In this document: piece after piece, positions 1 to 9,900 of the stretch
Numbering within the stretch: position 1 is the first letter of the stretch
How the letters are laid out: each line of letters starts with the position of its first letter
Source of the DNA: Hydractinia symbiolongicarpus
Lineage: Eukaryota; Cnidaria; Hydrozoa; Anthoathecata; Hydractiniidae
Assembly: GCF_029227915.1 (NCBI RefSeq)
Contig: NC_079882.1
Span: 21,147,001-21,211,000 of the forward strand
Direction: 5' to 3'
Length of the DNA stretch: 64,000 nucleotides
Translations under genes and position numbers: made by a program
The notes under the pieces: generated by a model
Told to the model about the DNA's origin: nothing
The model's input: only the letters and a program-made list of their open reading frames with translations
Databases searched by the model: none

Positions 1-1067
1 TTATGGTTTTAAAAAAAATAATTTTAATGCCACAAAAGACTTTAAATATTGACAACTTATCTTGAAGAATCTTGTTAATAGCAAATAAAGCTCCGAGAAA
101 AATATGGAGAAGGTAACAGTTTGTTGAAGCTACATTTTTGATACTTGTTTGTGTAAGAAGGTCAGTTTTGTCGACGTAATAAATTAATTTTCACGGCATG
201 CCGACCAAGGAAAGAATATAGGTCGGCATGTGCAAGCTGACTTCAATTTAATGAAGGTCGTTTTTCAGGTCGGCATTGCCGAGTGCTGACCTAGATTCAC
301 AGGGCTGCAACTGTAAAAAGATTTAGCACTTAAATTTAGATTTTGTTATAAAACTGTGCAAAAAACATTAAAAGAACACTTTTTATCAAAATAACTTTTG
401 TTTTTTTCATTATTTTAAGTGGGAGAAAAATAACTTGCTGTATAAATTTCAAAACAACTCAAATATAACTTGTTGCATAACTTTTAAAACAACACAAGTG
501 TATTCTGTATAACTTTAAAAAAATATTTGCTGTATAACTTTCAAAGCAACAAAGAAAAATTCTTGCTGCATACTTTTAAAAACAAGTTTTTGGGCATGCA
601 AGTATTTTCATCCTTTCACCTTGAGCCCTGGTTACATTTTTTTAGTGCGACAAATTATTATTATTATTTTCTTTGCAACTAAAAAATATAAACTGTGTGT
701 GTTATGCAAAAATACATAGAAAAATATGCTTGTCATAACACCCTCCTACGTTGTTATATTTTTATTATTTTCTTTGTTGTTCTGACCATACATTCCCGAT
801 AAAATTATTTTTATTTTGTGGACCGTAAGCTACTATTTACTTTGCCTGTAGAACAATCAATTATTTTTTTTGCCTTATTTCTAAAATCCAATATTCAATA
901 AAAATATATTATAAGATGCACGATTAATGGTGACAATCGTGATTGCTCGTTATTTCTTTATATATAGCGACTATCGCTAAATTCTTTAATAACATTTTTT
1001 CTATTGCGATCATTTGTGTCACACATGATACGCGCTCACAATGTTAGGTGTCCTGATTCCAGTACTG
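1..1067 (-). mobile_element. Partial inverted copy of the TA-flanked TIR element found at 2086-4422
   Basis: Bases 1-1067 are, segment by segment, the reverse complement of about 2086-3130 of the next element: the same CpG-rich subterminal block (about 910-1067), the same degenerate tandem block (about 430-590) and the same stretch at the window edge (about 20-60 against 3094-3130). The element end is CAGTACTG at 1060-1067, followed by TA at 1068-1069. The rest of the copy lies outside the window. No coding region of its own is visible here. Confidence 0.75.
430..590. repeat. Degenerate tandem block inside the TIR element
   Basis: About four diverged units of roughly 40 bases, each containing a form of TGCTGTATAACTTTCAAAACAAC. 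The matching block on the opposite strand of the second copy is at about 2834-2970, so the array belongs to the transposon family and not to the host locus. Confidence 0.6.
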
Positions 1068-2085
1068 TACATTATTAGCAATTAAATCTTTGAATACATG
1101 AGCAGTAAGAAAAATCCAGAATAGATTTAAATATCATTATTAATTTAGACAGCTGGAATTGCAAGAATTAAAAAACTTATAAGAAAAATGAATATAATAA
1201 CTTTTACCCTGCATGTGCATTAAATATCAATATCCACTTATGTAATTTATTGTAAACTGGATACATGATGATTATGGCAGCTTGTTTTCAAGAGAGTTAA
1301 TTTGATTGCTGAAAAGATTTTTCTTTGTCTAAAGTAAAAATAATCTTGTGTATTATATGTTATGTATATTTTTTAATTTGTCAAACCATGTTCTTGACAA
1401 AAAACCTTGTATTTAATAGAAGGGGAAATAGTTTTAAGAGACAGTCTCATGAAGATATGCACAGAGTTCTATTTATGTATGATGCCATGAACAAACATAT
1501 ACAGTACAGTCTGAATGTAAGCTTACGCTTACACGTTATACAAACCTTTTGCAAGTCGGAAGCCCTTTTATCTTCTGTTTATCATAATTACATTTTTAGA
1601 TCTTTGCAAGAGTGTTTTTTCATTTACAATTCAATTAGAGCAATTTTTTTAAAAAAATTGACCAAACCAATATATATATATATATACAAATTTTATATAC
1701 TGATTATTTGTGTTTGTGCTTTTTTAGTTTAGGACTACAATTTAAGGTGCACAAGTTCATAAGATTTTAAATCCTGATTTAAAAGTTATTCACTTTTTTT
1801 TGAAGCTTGAGATTTTTTTGTATCTATTTTTTTCAGACATCCTCTAAATTTAAAGACAAAAAATCCAGAAAGAGCAAAATGTCTGACTTTGGCCATTCCA
1901 TTGAGGAGACAATCTTCTAATACAAGATTTGTGCCATTCTTGGTTTGGCTTACTAAACTACTCCAGTATTTCTCTGATCAGAATGTCATGTGGTACAACT
2001 ATCAGTTAAGGGAAAATATGGACGTTTCATGGTCAAACTCTCAAAAAAGAAGATTGATTAAGCAAGAACTATAACTACCTAGGTA
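1068..2085. other. Spacer between two inverted transposon copies; no gene supported
   Basis: About 1 kb of AT-rich sequence lies between the outward-facing ends of the two related elements. Open frames here (1325-1732, 1889-2074) have low-complexity composition, no recognisable domain and no convincing splice context, so I do not call them genes. The only structure seen is a solo transposon-end-like sequence at 1502-1538. Confidence 0.5.
1502..1538 (+). repeat. Solo terminus related to the TIR element at 37455-38657
   Basis: Starting after a TA dinucleotide (1500-1501), the sequence CAGTACAGTC followed by ATGTAAGC and TACGC-type repeats matches most of the 37-bp terminal inverted repeat of the element at 37455-38657. 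No partner end was found nearby, so this is probably a solo or truncated copy. Confidence 0.5.
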
Positions 2086-4422
2086 CGGTACTGGAATAGG
2101 GACACCTAACATCGTGAGCGCGTATCATACGCGACACGAACGATCCGCGATCCTATCGTGACCATCGCGATAGTAAAAATGTTAACGAAGAGCTTCGCAA
2201 TAGTCGTGATGTAAAAAAAATAACAATGCTATTGCGAACGTCACTATTAATCATGATTGTCGCGATGGATTGTGAATAACATTAATAATAATAAAAATAA
2301 ATGTGTATAGCTAATCTTGTGTCTTTGTTTTTGTTTTTTAACATTTAAAAATTCTTTTGCAACTTGTATTTTTATTAGAAATTGGATTTTAGAAATAAGG
2401 TGACTCCAGCTTAATTACTTGTTCTACGCGCAAAGTGGATATTAGTTTACGGTCTAACGGTCAGCGAAATAAAACTAATTTTATCGAGAATGTATAAATG
2501 GTCGGAACAAAAAAATAAAGAAAACAAAAACGGAGGAGGGTGTTACGACAAGCATATTTTTCTATGTATGTTTTGCTTGTATAAGCGAATGTTAAATTAG
2601 CAAATATCTGATTTAATGAAAGTTCATGGAAAAATAAAAATGTAAGGTCGGAACAACAACAAAAAATAATAATTAAAAAATAACAACGGAAGAGGGTGTT
2701 ACGACAACTGTTTTTTATGTATTTTTGCATAACGCACGCAGTTTATATTTTTTAGTGGTAAAGGAAAAATAATAATAATTTGTCTCACTAAAAAAATGGA
2801 ACTAGTACTCAAGGTGAAAAGATAAAAAGTTTTTTTGTGTTGTTTTGAAAGCTGTATAGCAAGAATTATTTTTGTGCTGTTTCGAAAATTATACAGAATA
2901 TACCTGCGTTGTTTTGAAAGATATACAGCAGATTATACTTAGGCTGGTTCGAAATTAATACAGCAAGTTATTATTTTCCCATTTAAAATAATAAAATAAT
3001 TTAATAATTTAAAATAATTTAAAATAAATAATAAATAAACAACAAATTTATTTTAATAAAAAAGTTAAGTGTTCTTTTAATGTTTCTTGCGCAGTCAATA
3101 TTTAAAGTCTTTTGCGACATTAAAATTATTTATTTATTTCATAACGAAGTAGGGTGTTCCGACATGCGTATTTTACGTTGTTTTAATTATTGTTCTAATA
3201 TTATTGAAAAAGATTTAATGATAAGATAATAATTATATTTCCTAAATTATATTGACTAAAAAATTTAAGATTTTAGCAAGCAGCGTAATTTTAAACATAT
3301 ATTAATCATAACGAAGGAGGGTGTTACAACATTCAGAATCTTTTTTTCAAGAGATGGGAAAAGAAAATGTTTTTTGTTGATATTTTAATTATTTTTGTTA
3401 TTGTGAAAGTTAGGGTCGGGCGGGCCTTTTTCGCATATGAAGTAATATTTTATATTTGTTTTGAAAGGTAGAATAATAAGCTTACTTGTTTTGAAAAGAT
3501 TTTATATCCTTGAAATTATTTTGATATCTGCGATGTCTAATGCTTGCTGTCTCTAATACGGTGCGATTTAAACAAAGAATATTAAAATCTTTATGCAAGG
3601 TAATACATGTATTCTCTTCCAGCTTTTCTCCCAGTAAAGTTGTAAACTCCAAACAACACTTGCATTCTTCAACAGTCATTAACTCGTGTATATCACATTT
3701 TGTACACTTACACCAATGTAAGTTTTCTAACCTGCTTGAGTCTAAATCCTCATCTTCGTCGTCGTCTGAAATATCATTCGCAGTTTTTGATGAACAAATG
3801 TTTTTCAACTGACTTTCAGTATATTCAGGTTCGTTATCATAACACCCTTTGCAAATACTTTCATCTGTTTCAGAACTATATACTTCACTATGTTCACTAG
3901 CACAACTACTTTCTTCACTGCTATCCATGACTAAGTGATTTTGAGTCTTGCGGCTCATACGTCATAATTCTGTATGGTTCACAAGGAACCGTGAATGGAG
4001 TACACGGTTAATTTCAGAAAACCTTAGAACTTTAATGGGCTAAAACAGCCTAAATAATGAAAATTAAGAGTTAATTTTTTTTCAATAGTTTATTTAGATG
4101 TTATACAACGTTCTTAATTTTTTTTTAATAACATTTTTTTTTGACCTTAGTTTCCCTTTAAAAGAAATAAAAAACAATTATTCATATTTAATTGCGCTAT
4201 TCTCTCATGACATTAATTATGTGACTTTTATAATGTTTAAAGATGTATCATGACGGTCGTGATATGGATCGCGAAAGTCACGATGCATCGTGAAAGTTGA
4301 CCCGACAATGGATTGCAACCTTCACGATACTAAAAAATTTTACTATCGCGACAGCATTGTGAATCATGCGTGACGCGCATGATACGCGATCCACGATGTT
4401 AGGTGTCCTGATTCCAGTACTG
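2086..4422 (+). mobile_element. TA-flanked TIR DNA transposon carrying a P2X7-C-domain ORF
   Basis: The left end CGGTACTGG at 2086 and the right end CCAGTACTG at 4422 are inverted, as are the following bases (GGGACACCTAACATCGTG against CACGATGTTAGGTGTCC). Both ends are flanked by TA (2084-2085 and 4423-4424), consistent with a TA target-site duplication. The subterminal regions (2100-2290 and 4240-4400) are CpG-rich with many TCGCGA/ATCGTGA motifs, unlike the surrounding DNA. The element is 2337 bp. No transposase was recognised, so it is probably non-autonomous or carries an unfamiliar enzyme. A TA target site suggests a Tc1/mariner-type or other TA-inserting superfamily; this is inference. 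Confidence 0.75.
3482..3958 (-). CDS. P2X7 receptor C-terminal (ballast) domain-like protein, first exon or complete ORF
   Basis: 158 residues. The N-terminus is acidic and Ser-rich (about residues 10-75, including DDDEDED). It is followed by the hallmark Cys-rich core of the P2X7 cytoplasmic C-terminal domain: WCKCTKC, EECKCCLE, then CITLHKDFNILCLN and VLETA (about residues 82-140). In human P2X7 this domain binds zinc and guanine nucleotide; here there are no transmembrane segments, so it is not a channel. The frame ends at AA|GTAAGC, a good splice donor, so a 3' exon with the remainder of the domain may exist, but I did not find one down to 2086. It lies wholly inside the TIR element 2086-4422, so it is probably element-borne. 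Its role is unknown. Confidence 0.7.
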   Translation of the reverse strand: MSRKTQNHLVMDSSEESSCASEHSEVYSSETDESICKGCYDNEPEYTESQLKNICSSKTANDISDDDEDEDLDSSRLENLHWCKCTKCDIHELMTVEECKCCLEFTTLLGEKLEENTCITLHKDFNILCLNRTVLETASIRHRRYQNNFKDIKSFQNK

Positions 4423-4499
4423 TATCTAAATTAAACTGATAGATAAATGTGCATATTTTACATGGCTAGGCCCACAAATATCGAGGGATATACCCTGTC

Positions 4500-4786
4500 T
4501 ATTATTTCCAGGAGGGACCATGGCTTAGATGGAGAGTCCTAGAGTATTTAATGCTCATTTTGAGCTACACAGACCCAATTAGGGCCCGCGCTCTACTAGA
4601 CAACTCTCAGCAACATCCAACAGCCTACACAATGTGCCATCTTCCCAATTTTCCTCACATGGCTTGGGTTAACCCAGGGCTATATTATCATTCACTCGCC
4701 CGTGTTGAATCAGCGTCAAGAGGAATCGAACCCCGGTCTCCCGCTCAGAGTACAAAAGCTATAACCACTAATCTACCGCGCCTCAA
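4500..4786 (-). mobile_element. tRNA-derived SINE
   Basis: On the minus strand the head reads as a tRNA-like RNA polymerase III promoter: an A-box-like TAGATTAGTGG near 4765-4775 and a B box GGGGTTCGATTCC at 4722-4734, about 30 bases apart. A tRNA-unrelated body follows, down to about 4500. The 3' limit is uncertain. The open frame on the plus strand (4551-4910) is only the antisense of this repeat. Confidence 0.7.
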
Positions 4787-5239
4787 ACCAAAGCTAAGTA
4801 AAGCTAAATTAGCAAAAACTCCCCTAAAAGTAAGCAATGTCAGGTTTAAAATTAAAAAAACATATGCTGTGAAACATTCAGCCCCTATTTACGGTGAGGC
4901 GCCCGGTTGAACAGCATGTTTTTCCTTAAAACATAATAATTGCTCCCCTTAATAATACGTACCTGTGTGTAATTGGTGTCTGACAACTGCCCACGTTTTC
5001 ACACAGGCCTTCAACATTAAGTTAAGGAGGGGGTGTTTTGATGTAAATTGTTATTATTTCTCTTCAAATATTGAGTTGTCTCATTTAATTTCGTGAACGG
5101 TGTTGTAGCTGCAATCGTGTGCATAAATTTGGGGGAAAATATAATTTTGTTTTCAAGCTTCTTCTGAAAAAGGGGCCGCTTCTTGTCAAAAACACGCACC
5201 CGCAGCGATGGTAGGCGAAACTTTCACTCAACTTGAATC
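4787..5239. other. No gene supported
   Basis: AT-rich sequence between the SINE and the small minus-strand frame at 5240-5458. The open frame 5017-5199 is probably the 3' untranslated region of that gene, because it has no domain and lies directly downstream of its stop. Confidence 0.4.
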
Positions 5240-5458
5240 TCACTCAAGCTGCTCGTTTTTTCGAAATAAAGTGCTCAGCGATTTACCGCCACAACGATAA
5301 AAACAAACACACCAGAGGATAACCATGATGTATATTAGAATAATACACAGAACACAAAGTCCCGTTGGTGATATGACATACCAAAATACTACAATAAGAA
5401 TATCATCTTTGTTATTCCTCTTTTTGTCATCGTCCAAAATTACAAATAAAAGAAGCAC
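5240..5458 (-). CDS. Hypothetical small single-pass membrane protein
   Basis: Up to 72 residues. The central part (about residues 27-52) is a strongly hydrophobic stretch with several Cys residues (ILIYIMVILWCVCFY), followed by a basic tail (RCGGK, LFRKNEQLE). This looks like one transmembrane helix with a positive-inside tail. I do not recognise the family. The start is uncertain: the first methionine precedes a mixed hydrophobic/charged segment that could be intron. It faces the coiled-coil gene at 5636 about 180 bases away, which would suit a shared bidirectional promoter. It could also be a chance open frame. Confidence 0.3.
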   Translation of the reverse strand: MLLLFVILDDDKKRNNKDDILIVVFWYVISPTGLCVLCIILIYIMVILWCVCFYRCGGKSLSTLFRKNEQLE

Positions 5459-5635
5459 TTTAAACTATGGGTAATCGCAACATCCTGATGTTGTCTAATG
5501 TTTACACATGTAAACGGTATCGTCAAACACACAGCTGCGAGAACAGAAAATCAGCCACATAAGCACTCCAGAACAAATAAATTTTGGTTTGATTTTAATT
5601 TAAACTTCAAATGTATGCTGTTTCTTTCAGTAAAA

Positions 5636-6409
5636 ATGTTATCGGATTTAAGCTACGTCAAACTTTTACAGAAAAGTTTTCGTATCATTAAATCAGGTAG
5701 TATTTTTGTCGGTAAGTTTACCGTGAGTTCCTCCCGCATAACACTTTCTTTCGGCCTTAGTTTAACATTCATTTCTTCTTCGCTCGCAGTTTTGTTTCAA
5801 GACACGGAAAAAATGATCGATTTTTGGAAACATTCTTGTACATCTCTCTATTTATCATCAGGTAACATTAACACAAAACGTCTCACAAATTTATTTCTTT
5901 TTCTTATACTAGAATATACATTTTACAAAATGACTTCAAGTGAAGCAACACAAAATAATAATATCAAAGAAATATATGAAAAACAAGCTGCTTTTTTGGA
6001 AATGAAACGAAGTAATTATAAAATAAAGGAGGCTAGGTTAATGGCTATAAAAGAAGAAAAAAAGAATCTTGTAAAAAAGATCGAAGAAATACAACAAAAA
6101 TTGAATCCAGTTACCTTTCTTGTTGAATCAACTCAACAAGAACAAATTCAAACAAACATAGCATTGACTCAAAGACCTGGGAATGACACCTTGCAACTGA
6201 AATATAGCAGCATTCAAAGAGATTTAGAAAAATATTGTGGCGAAGAAAAAAAATTAGAAGATATAATGCAATCTGTGTATGACAATATTATGTCGTTAGA
6301 CGCAAAAATATCCAAACAATATTCCATGTTATTTTTATTAAAGGACGAGTTGTTCGAAGAGGAAACGAAACTATTGATCGCAAAAAGAAATTTACTGGCG
6401 AAAACGTGA
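5636..6409 (+). CDS. Coiled-coil protein, three exons, unknown function
   Basis: I read three exons: 5636-5696, 5802-5861 and 5913-6409, with GT-AG introns of 105 and 51 bases and matching phases. They give a protein of about 205 residues. The last exon is rich in heptad-like Lys/Glu/Leu stretches (about residues 60-105 and 125-200), as in a long parallel coiled coil. No catalytic motif or membrane segment is seen. Both introns are multiples of three and lack in-frame stops, so the unspliced transcript is also open. The upstream TTTCTTTCAG at 5621-5630 may be the acceptor of a 5'UTR intron. I cannot name the family; small cilium- or centrosome-associated coiled-coil proteins are one possibility. 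Confidence 0.55.
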   Translation: MLSDLSYVKLLQKSFRIIKSGSIFVGKFTVSSSRITLSFGLSLTFISSSLAVLFQDTEKMIDFWKHSCTSLYLSSGNINTKRLTNLFLFLILEYTFYKMTSSEATQNNNIKEIYEKQAAFLEMKRSNYKIKEARLMAIKEEKKNLVKKIEEIQQKLNPVTFLVESTQQEQIQTNIALTQRPGNDTLQLKYSSIQRDLEKYCGEEKKLEDIMQSVYDNIMSLDAKISKQYSMLFLLKDELFEEETKLLIAKRNLLAKT

Positions 6410-6906
6410 AGTGTAGTTTATTCTAATAAATCGACATTAGTTGAAGTGCACATACCGTGTTGTCACAAATATTCACAAAAATAGAGTTTGCTACTCCAAA
6501 ATAACATCAAATGCCTTTTTGCGGTTGATCAAGTTTAATGGAATTCGTCAAAGATGTTTATACTTTTTACTGAAATATAGAACAGGTTTTTAAAAATACA
6601 TCTTGCCATTTCTAGAAATTAAACCTAGGTTCTAAGAATATCGCGGAATTCCTTTTCAAAACTTTTTACATTTTCGCGGAATAAAATTTGGCGGTTCTAG
6701 ACTTCCAAGTATTTGCAAATAAACTTAAATATTTTGGGGGATTTAATTTCGCAAATTTTTGAAAATACAGTAAAAGGAGCTAACATTTCTGACAATAAAG
6801 TCCTTCATCATCTGTTGCAATATAAAGACATAAGCAGGCGATAATTATAAAAAAAAATTATAAAAATTAAAATAAATATCTATGAATGTATATGTACATA
6901 AATTCG
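6410..6906. other. Convergent intergenic region, no gene
   Basis: Sequence between the coiled-coil gene and the end of the STK16-like gene. It contains scattered CGCGGAAT and TTCGCAAAT motifs that recur near 8500-8760, probably remnants of an AT-rich repeat family, but no element boundaries can be drawn. Confidence 0.4.
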
Positions 6907-9900
6907 TCATTTTTGCTCATTATTAATTTCATTAATCATTTCGATAATTTCTAATGCTGACGGACGTTCAACTGGATCATTTTTTAAAATATTAACTATT
7001 AATTTGTTGAAATGGTCGGAATATCTAAAACAAAGAAAGAAACATTTACCTTAAGTTGACTAATTTTTAAGATTATTTTTCGGGAATAAGTCAATTTCAG
7101 AATTCGCCAAGAGTTTTTCGGGCGAATGGACCATTTTCGATACCAAGGTACAAAAACATGGTGAAAAAGCCTAAGCCTAAAAAGAGGAACATTATAGGTA
7201 CTTGTACCCGAATATTAACATCGCCAAGGTCAGCAAAGAAAAGTCAAGCAATTAGTGGTAGAACCAATGGGTTGAAAAGATATTCCTTTTAAATGAAAAA
7301 AAAACGTAATAAAAAAAAGCTTGTTAGTGCTTTTAGTGAGTAAGGAGAAAAAAGAAAACAATAAATTTGTTTTTAAAAAATTGCAAAGATTAAATTTAGC
7401 GAATAAGTCATAAAATTCCATTACATGCTACAACATCCCAAATTAATTTTTTAATGCTGATGTCCACTAAATTCTATAGAAAATGAATGTGACAAAAAGA
7501 TAAAATGTCGTCTTGAAATGTTGGAAAACTAGAAAAATTGGCAAAATTGAGTTCGCATGCTAGAATTTTCAAAAGCGAAAATTGTAATTTCTCATTCAGG
7601 CGAAATGGCTAAGAAGTGTTTCAAACATAAGAGCGGATATTGGTTTTTTTACTCGAAACAATATACCAGTACTTACCTCGTGTCATCAGTTTTTATTTTT
7701 GGACTAACTGCAGAAAGCGCTGTTCCATCACAAGGACTATCTCCATAGGCCAGTGCATATAATGTACATCCTAACGACCAAATATCAGTCTTCTCATTAA
7801 TAATACATTCAGATGGAACTTCAAACAACTCAGGAGCCCTTAAAAATTTAAAAATAATAAGGATCTCAAAAAAAGATAAGATAAAACAAACAAACAAGCA
7901 AAAATACTAATATGGCTACCTGAAAGCCGCAGTACAATCTTGAGCAGCAAGCTCTTGGAGTGCTAAAGCCTCTTGCCTAAAATGAAAAGTAATTGAACCA
8001 ATAGGAATAACAACCTGGCTTGACCTTGCATTCCTACAATATTTATTCCTATAAATAAAGTGTAGATTATGAATTTTCTAGTTTGCGAAGGTCAAAAAAA
8101 ATTGGCTGGAGCGCAACAGGCCTTTTCATTAATTATTGCACAATTCCGCGCGTCATTTTAAAAACGAAGCAAGTGGTGTCAAATGTTTTCATAAACAAAA
8201 CAAAATGTCTCAAACAACTACGAAGAAAAAATATAGTTCTGGTAGAAGGCAATGTGCTGTTGAAAATAGAAGCGTTTTTTTATTCGAAGACGAATTAATA
8301 TCGTCTAATTAAACACCTTGGAGAGACTTGTCGCAGATTAAAGGATGGAGCTAAGCCTTCGTTAGGTGAAATTGTTGAAGAATTAAGTAGAAAAAACATC
8401 GCCTAAGAAAAGTTAAAAAAGCATGTTAATGTTATGAAACAAATGTAAACACTGATGGTTCTAGAAAAAGTGAAAATGATCTACAAATTTTCGTGAATTT
8501 CATTCGAAATTTACTAATAGTTCCTGATTCACAAAAAGTTCTTCCGCAAAATAAATCAATAATGCTCATTCGCGAAATTTAATTCCTGATGATGAATACG
8601 ATTCTGAACAACATGCATTGCAATCATTATCTTCCTTACCTACCTTAAGAACATAAATTGTCGTGGTATAAATTGCTGCGCTCAAAATCGCAAAAATTAA
8701 TTTCGCAAAATTATTGAAAACATGCGAAAACTTAATAATTATAATATCGCAAAATGTAACAAAAATAATATCCATACGAACAAAGCTTAATCTTAACCGT
8801 AGAGTTTTAGGTTTATTAGTATAAAAGACTACTGAGACGGTAAAAATTTTGTATAAAAAAAAGATGTAAGAGTAGTCAAAACATTTTTATTGAAAACAAG
8901 TAAAACCTCGCCATGTTAATAATGTAATCTCCTTAATAATTTGAATGGCTTTTTGAATAAAAATATTAAAAAAAAGAAATTTTTGAATTTCCGCGCCCGA
9001 AGGCGTAGGAAATTCTTTAAAACCGTCGTTTTTTTCTTTTGGAGCATTTTTTGAGAAAAAATCGACCCTGGGATTACACGTTCCTCCGTCACAGATGTAA
9101 ACTTCGTACCCAAGCTCCCTAACTACTGGGAACTCATCTAAATGACGTTTCAGGACAAAATTAGTATTTGTTTTCGACAAAATTTGGCACAGTTAACAAA
9201 AAAAGTATGCTGAACATAATGGTGACATAATAATTTTGATTTTTTGCCACCTTAAATGTCATTTTAAGACAAAGTTGGTCAAAAAATTAAAACTACTTTA
9301 TTTTCAACAAAAATTGGCAAAGTTAACAAAAAAAGTATGCTGAACATAATGGTGACATCGAAATTTTGACTTTTGTCACCTAAATGCCATTTTAGGCCAA
9401 AATTGATCCAAAAATTAAAACCACTTCATTTTCGGCTAAATTTGGCACAGTTAAGAAATAAAGTATGCTGAAAATGATGATGGTACAAAAGTTTGAATTT
9501 TTGTCAACTAAATGCCGTTTAAAAGACCACAAACGTTTCAATCGCAAGACTTTTAACCATGAATGATAGGCTGTATTTTTTGTTAGCAATTTATTTTAAA
9601 ATGTGAGTTTATTATGACACGTTTCGATTTGTTTGCGTTTGTTGTAAGATATAATGTCACTTGTGTGCTTTATCTTCAGAGTTTCATGTACCAAACCTCC
9701 TCGAATGTTTAGCACAATAACACAACGAATTAGAAGGTTTTCATCAAATATTTTGGTACCGAGCGGAAATTCTTAGAGCCCCCAGGGCTTCTTGTTTATT
9801 ATTAATTTTGGAGAAATTTTGACACCGCTTGCCTTTATTTATTAAAAAGCGTCTTATGTTTAGGTAAAAAAGTCAGGAAAAAACATTGGTAAATTGCATT

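Noticed and set aside
1325-1732. 135-codon open frame
   Set aside because: Low-complexity Phe/Ile/Lys/Tyr composition with a TATATA run, overlapping a solo transposon end; no domain.
4722-4786. Functional tRNA gene
   Set aside because: Box A and box B are present, but the sequence does not close an acceptor stem and is followed by a SINE body.
4551-4910. 119-codon plus-strand open frame
   Set aside because: It is the antisense of a tRNA-derived SINE with a B box at 4722-4734.
8887-9180. Minus-strand frames of 97 and 65 codons
   Set aside because: They lie in the STK16 intron at the edge of a tandem repeat, with no family similarity and no splice partners.
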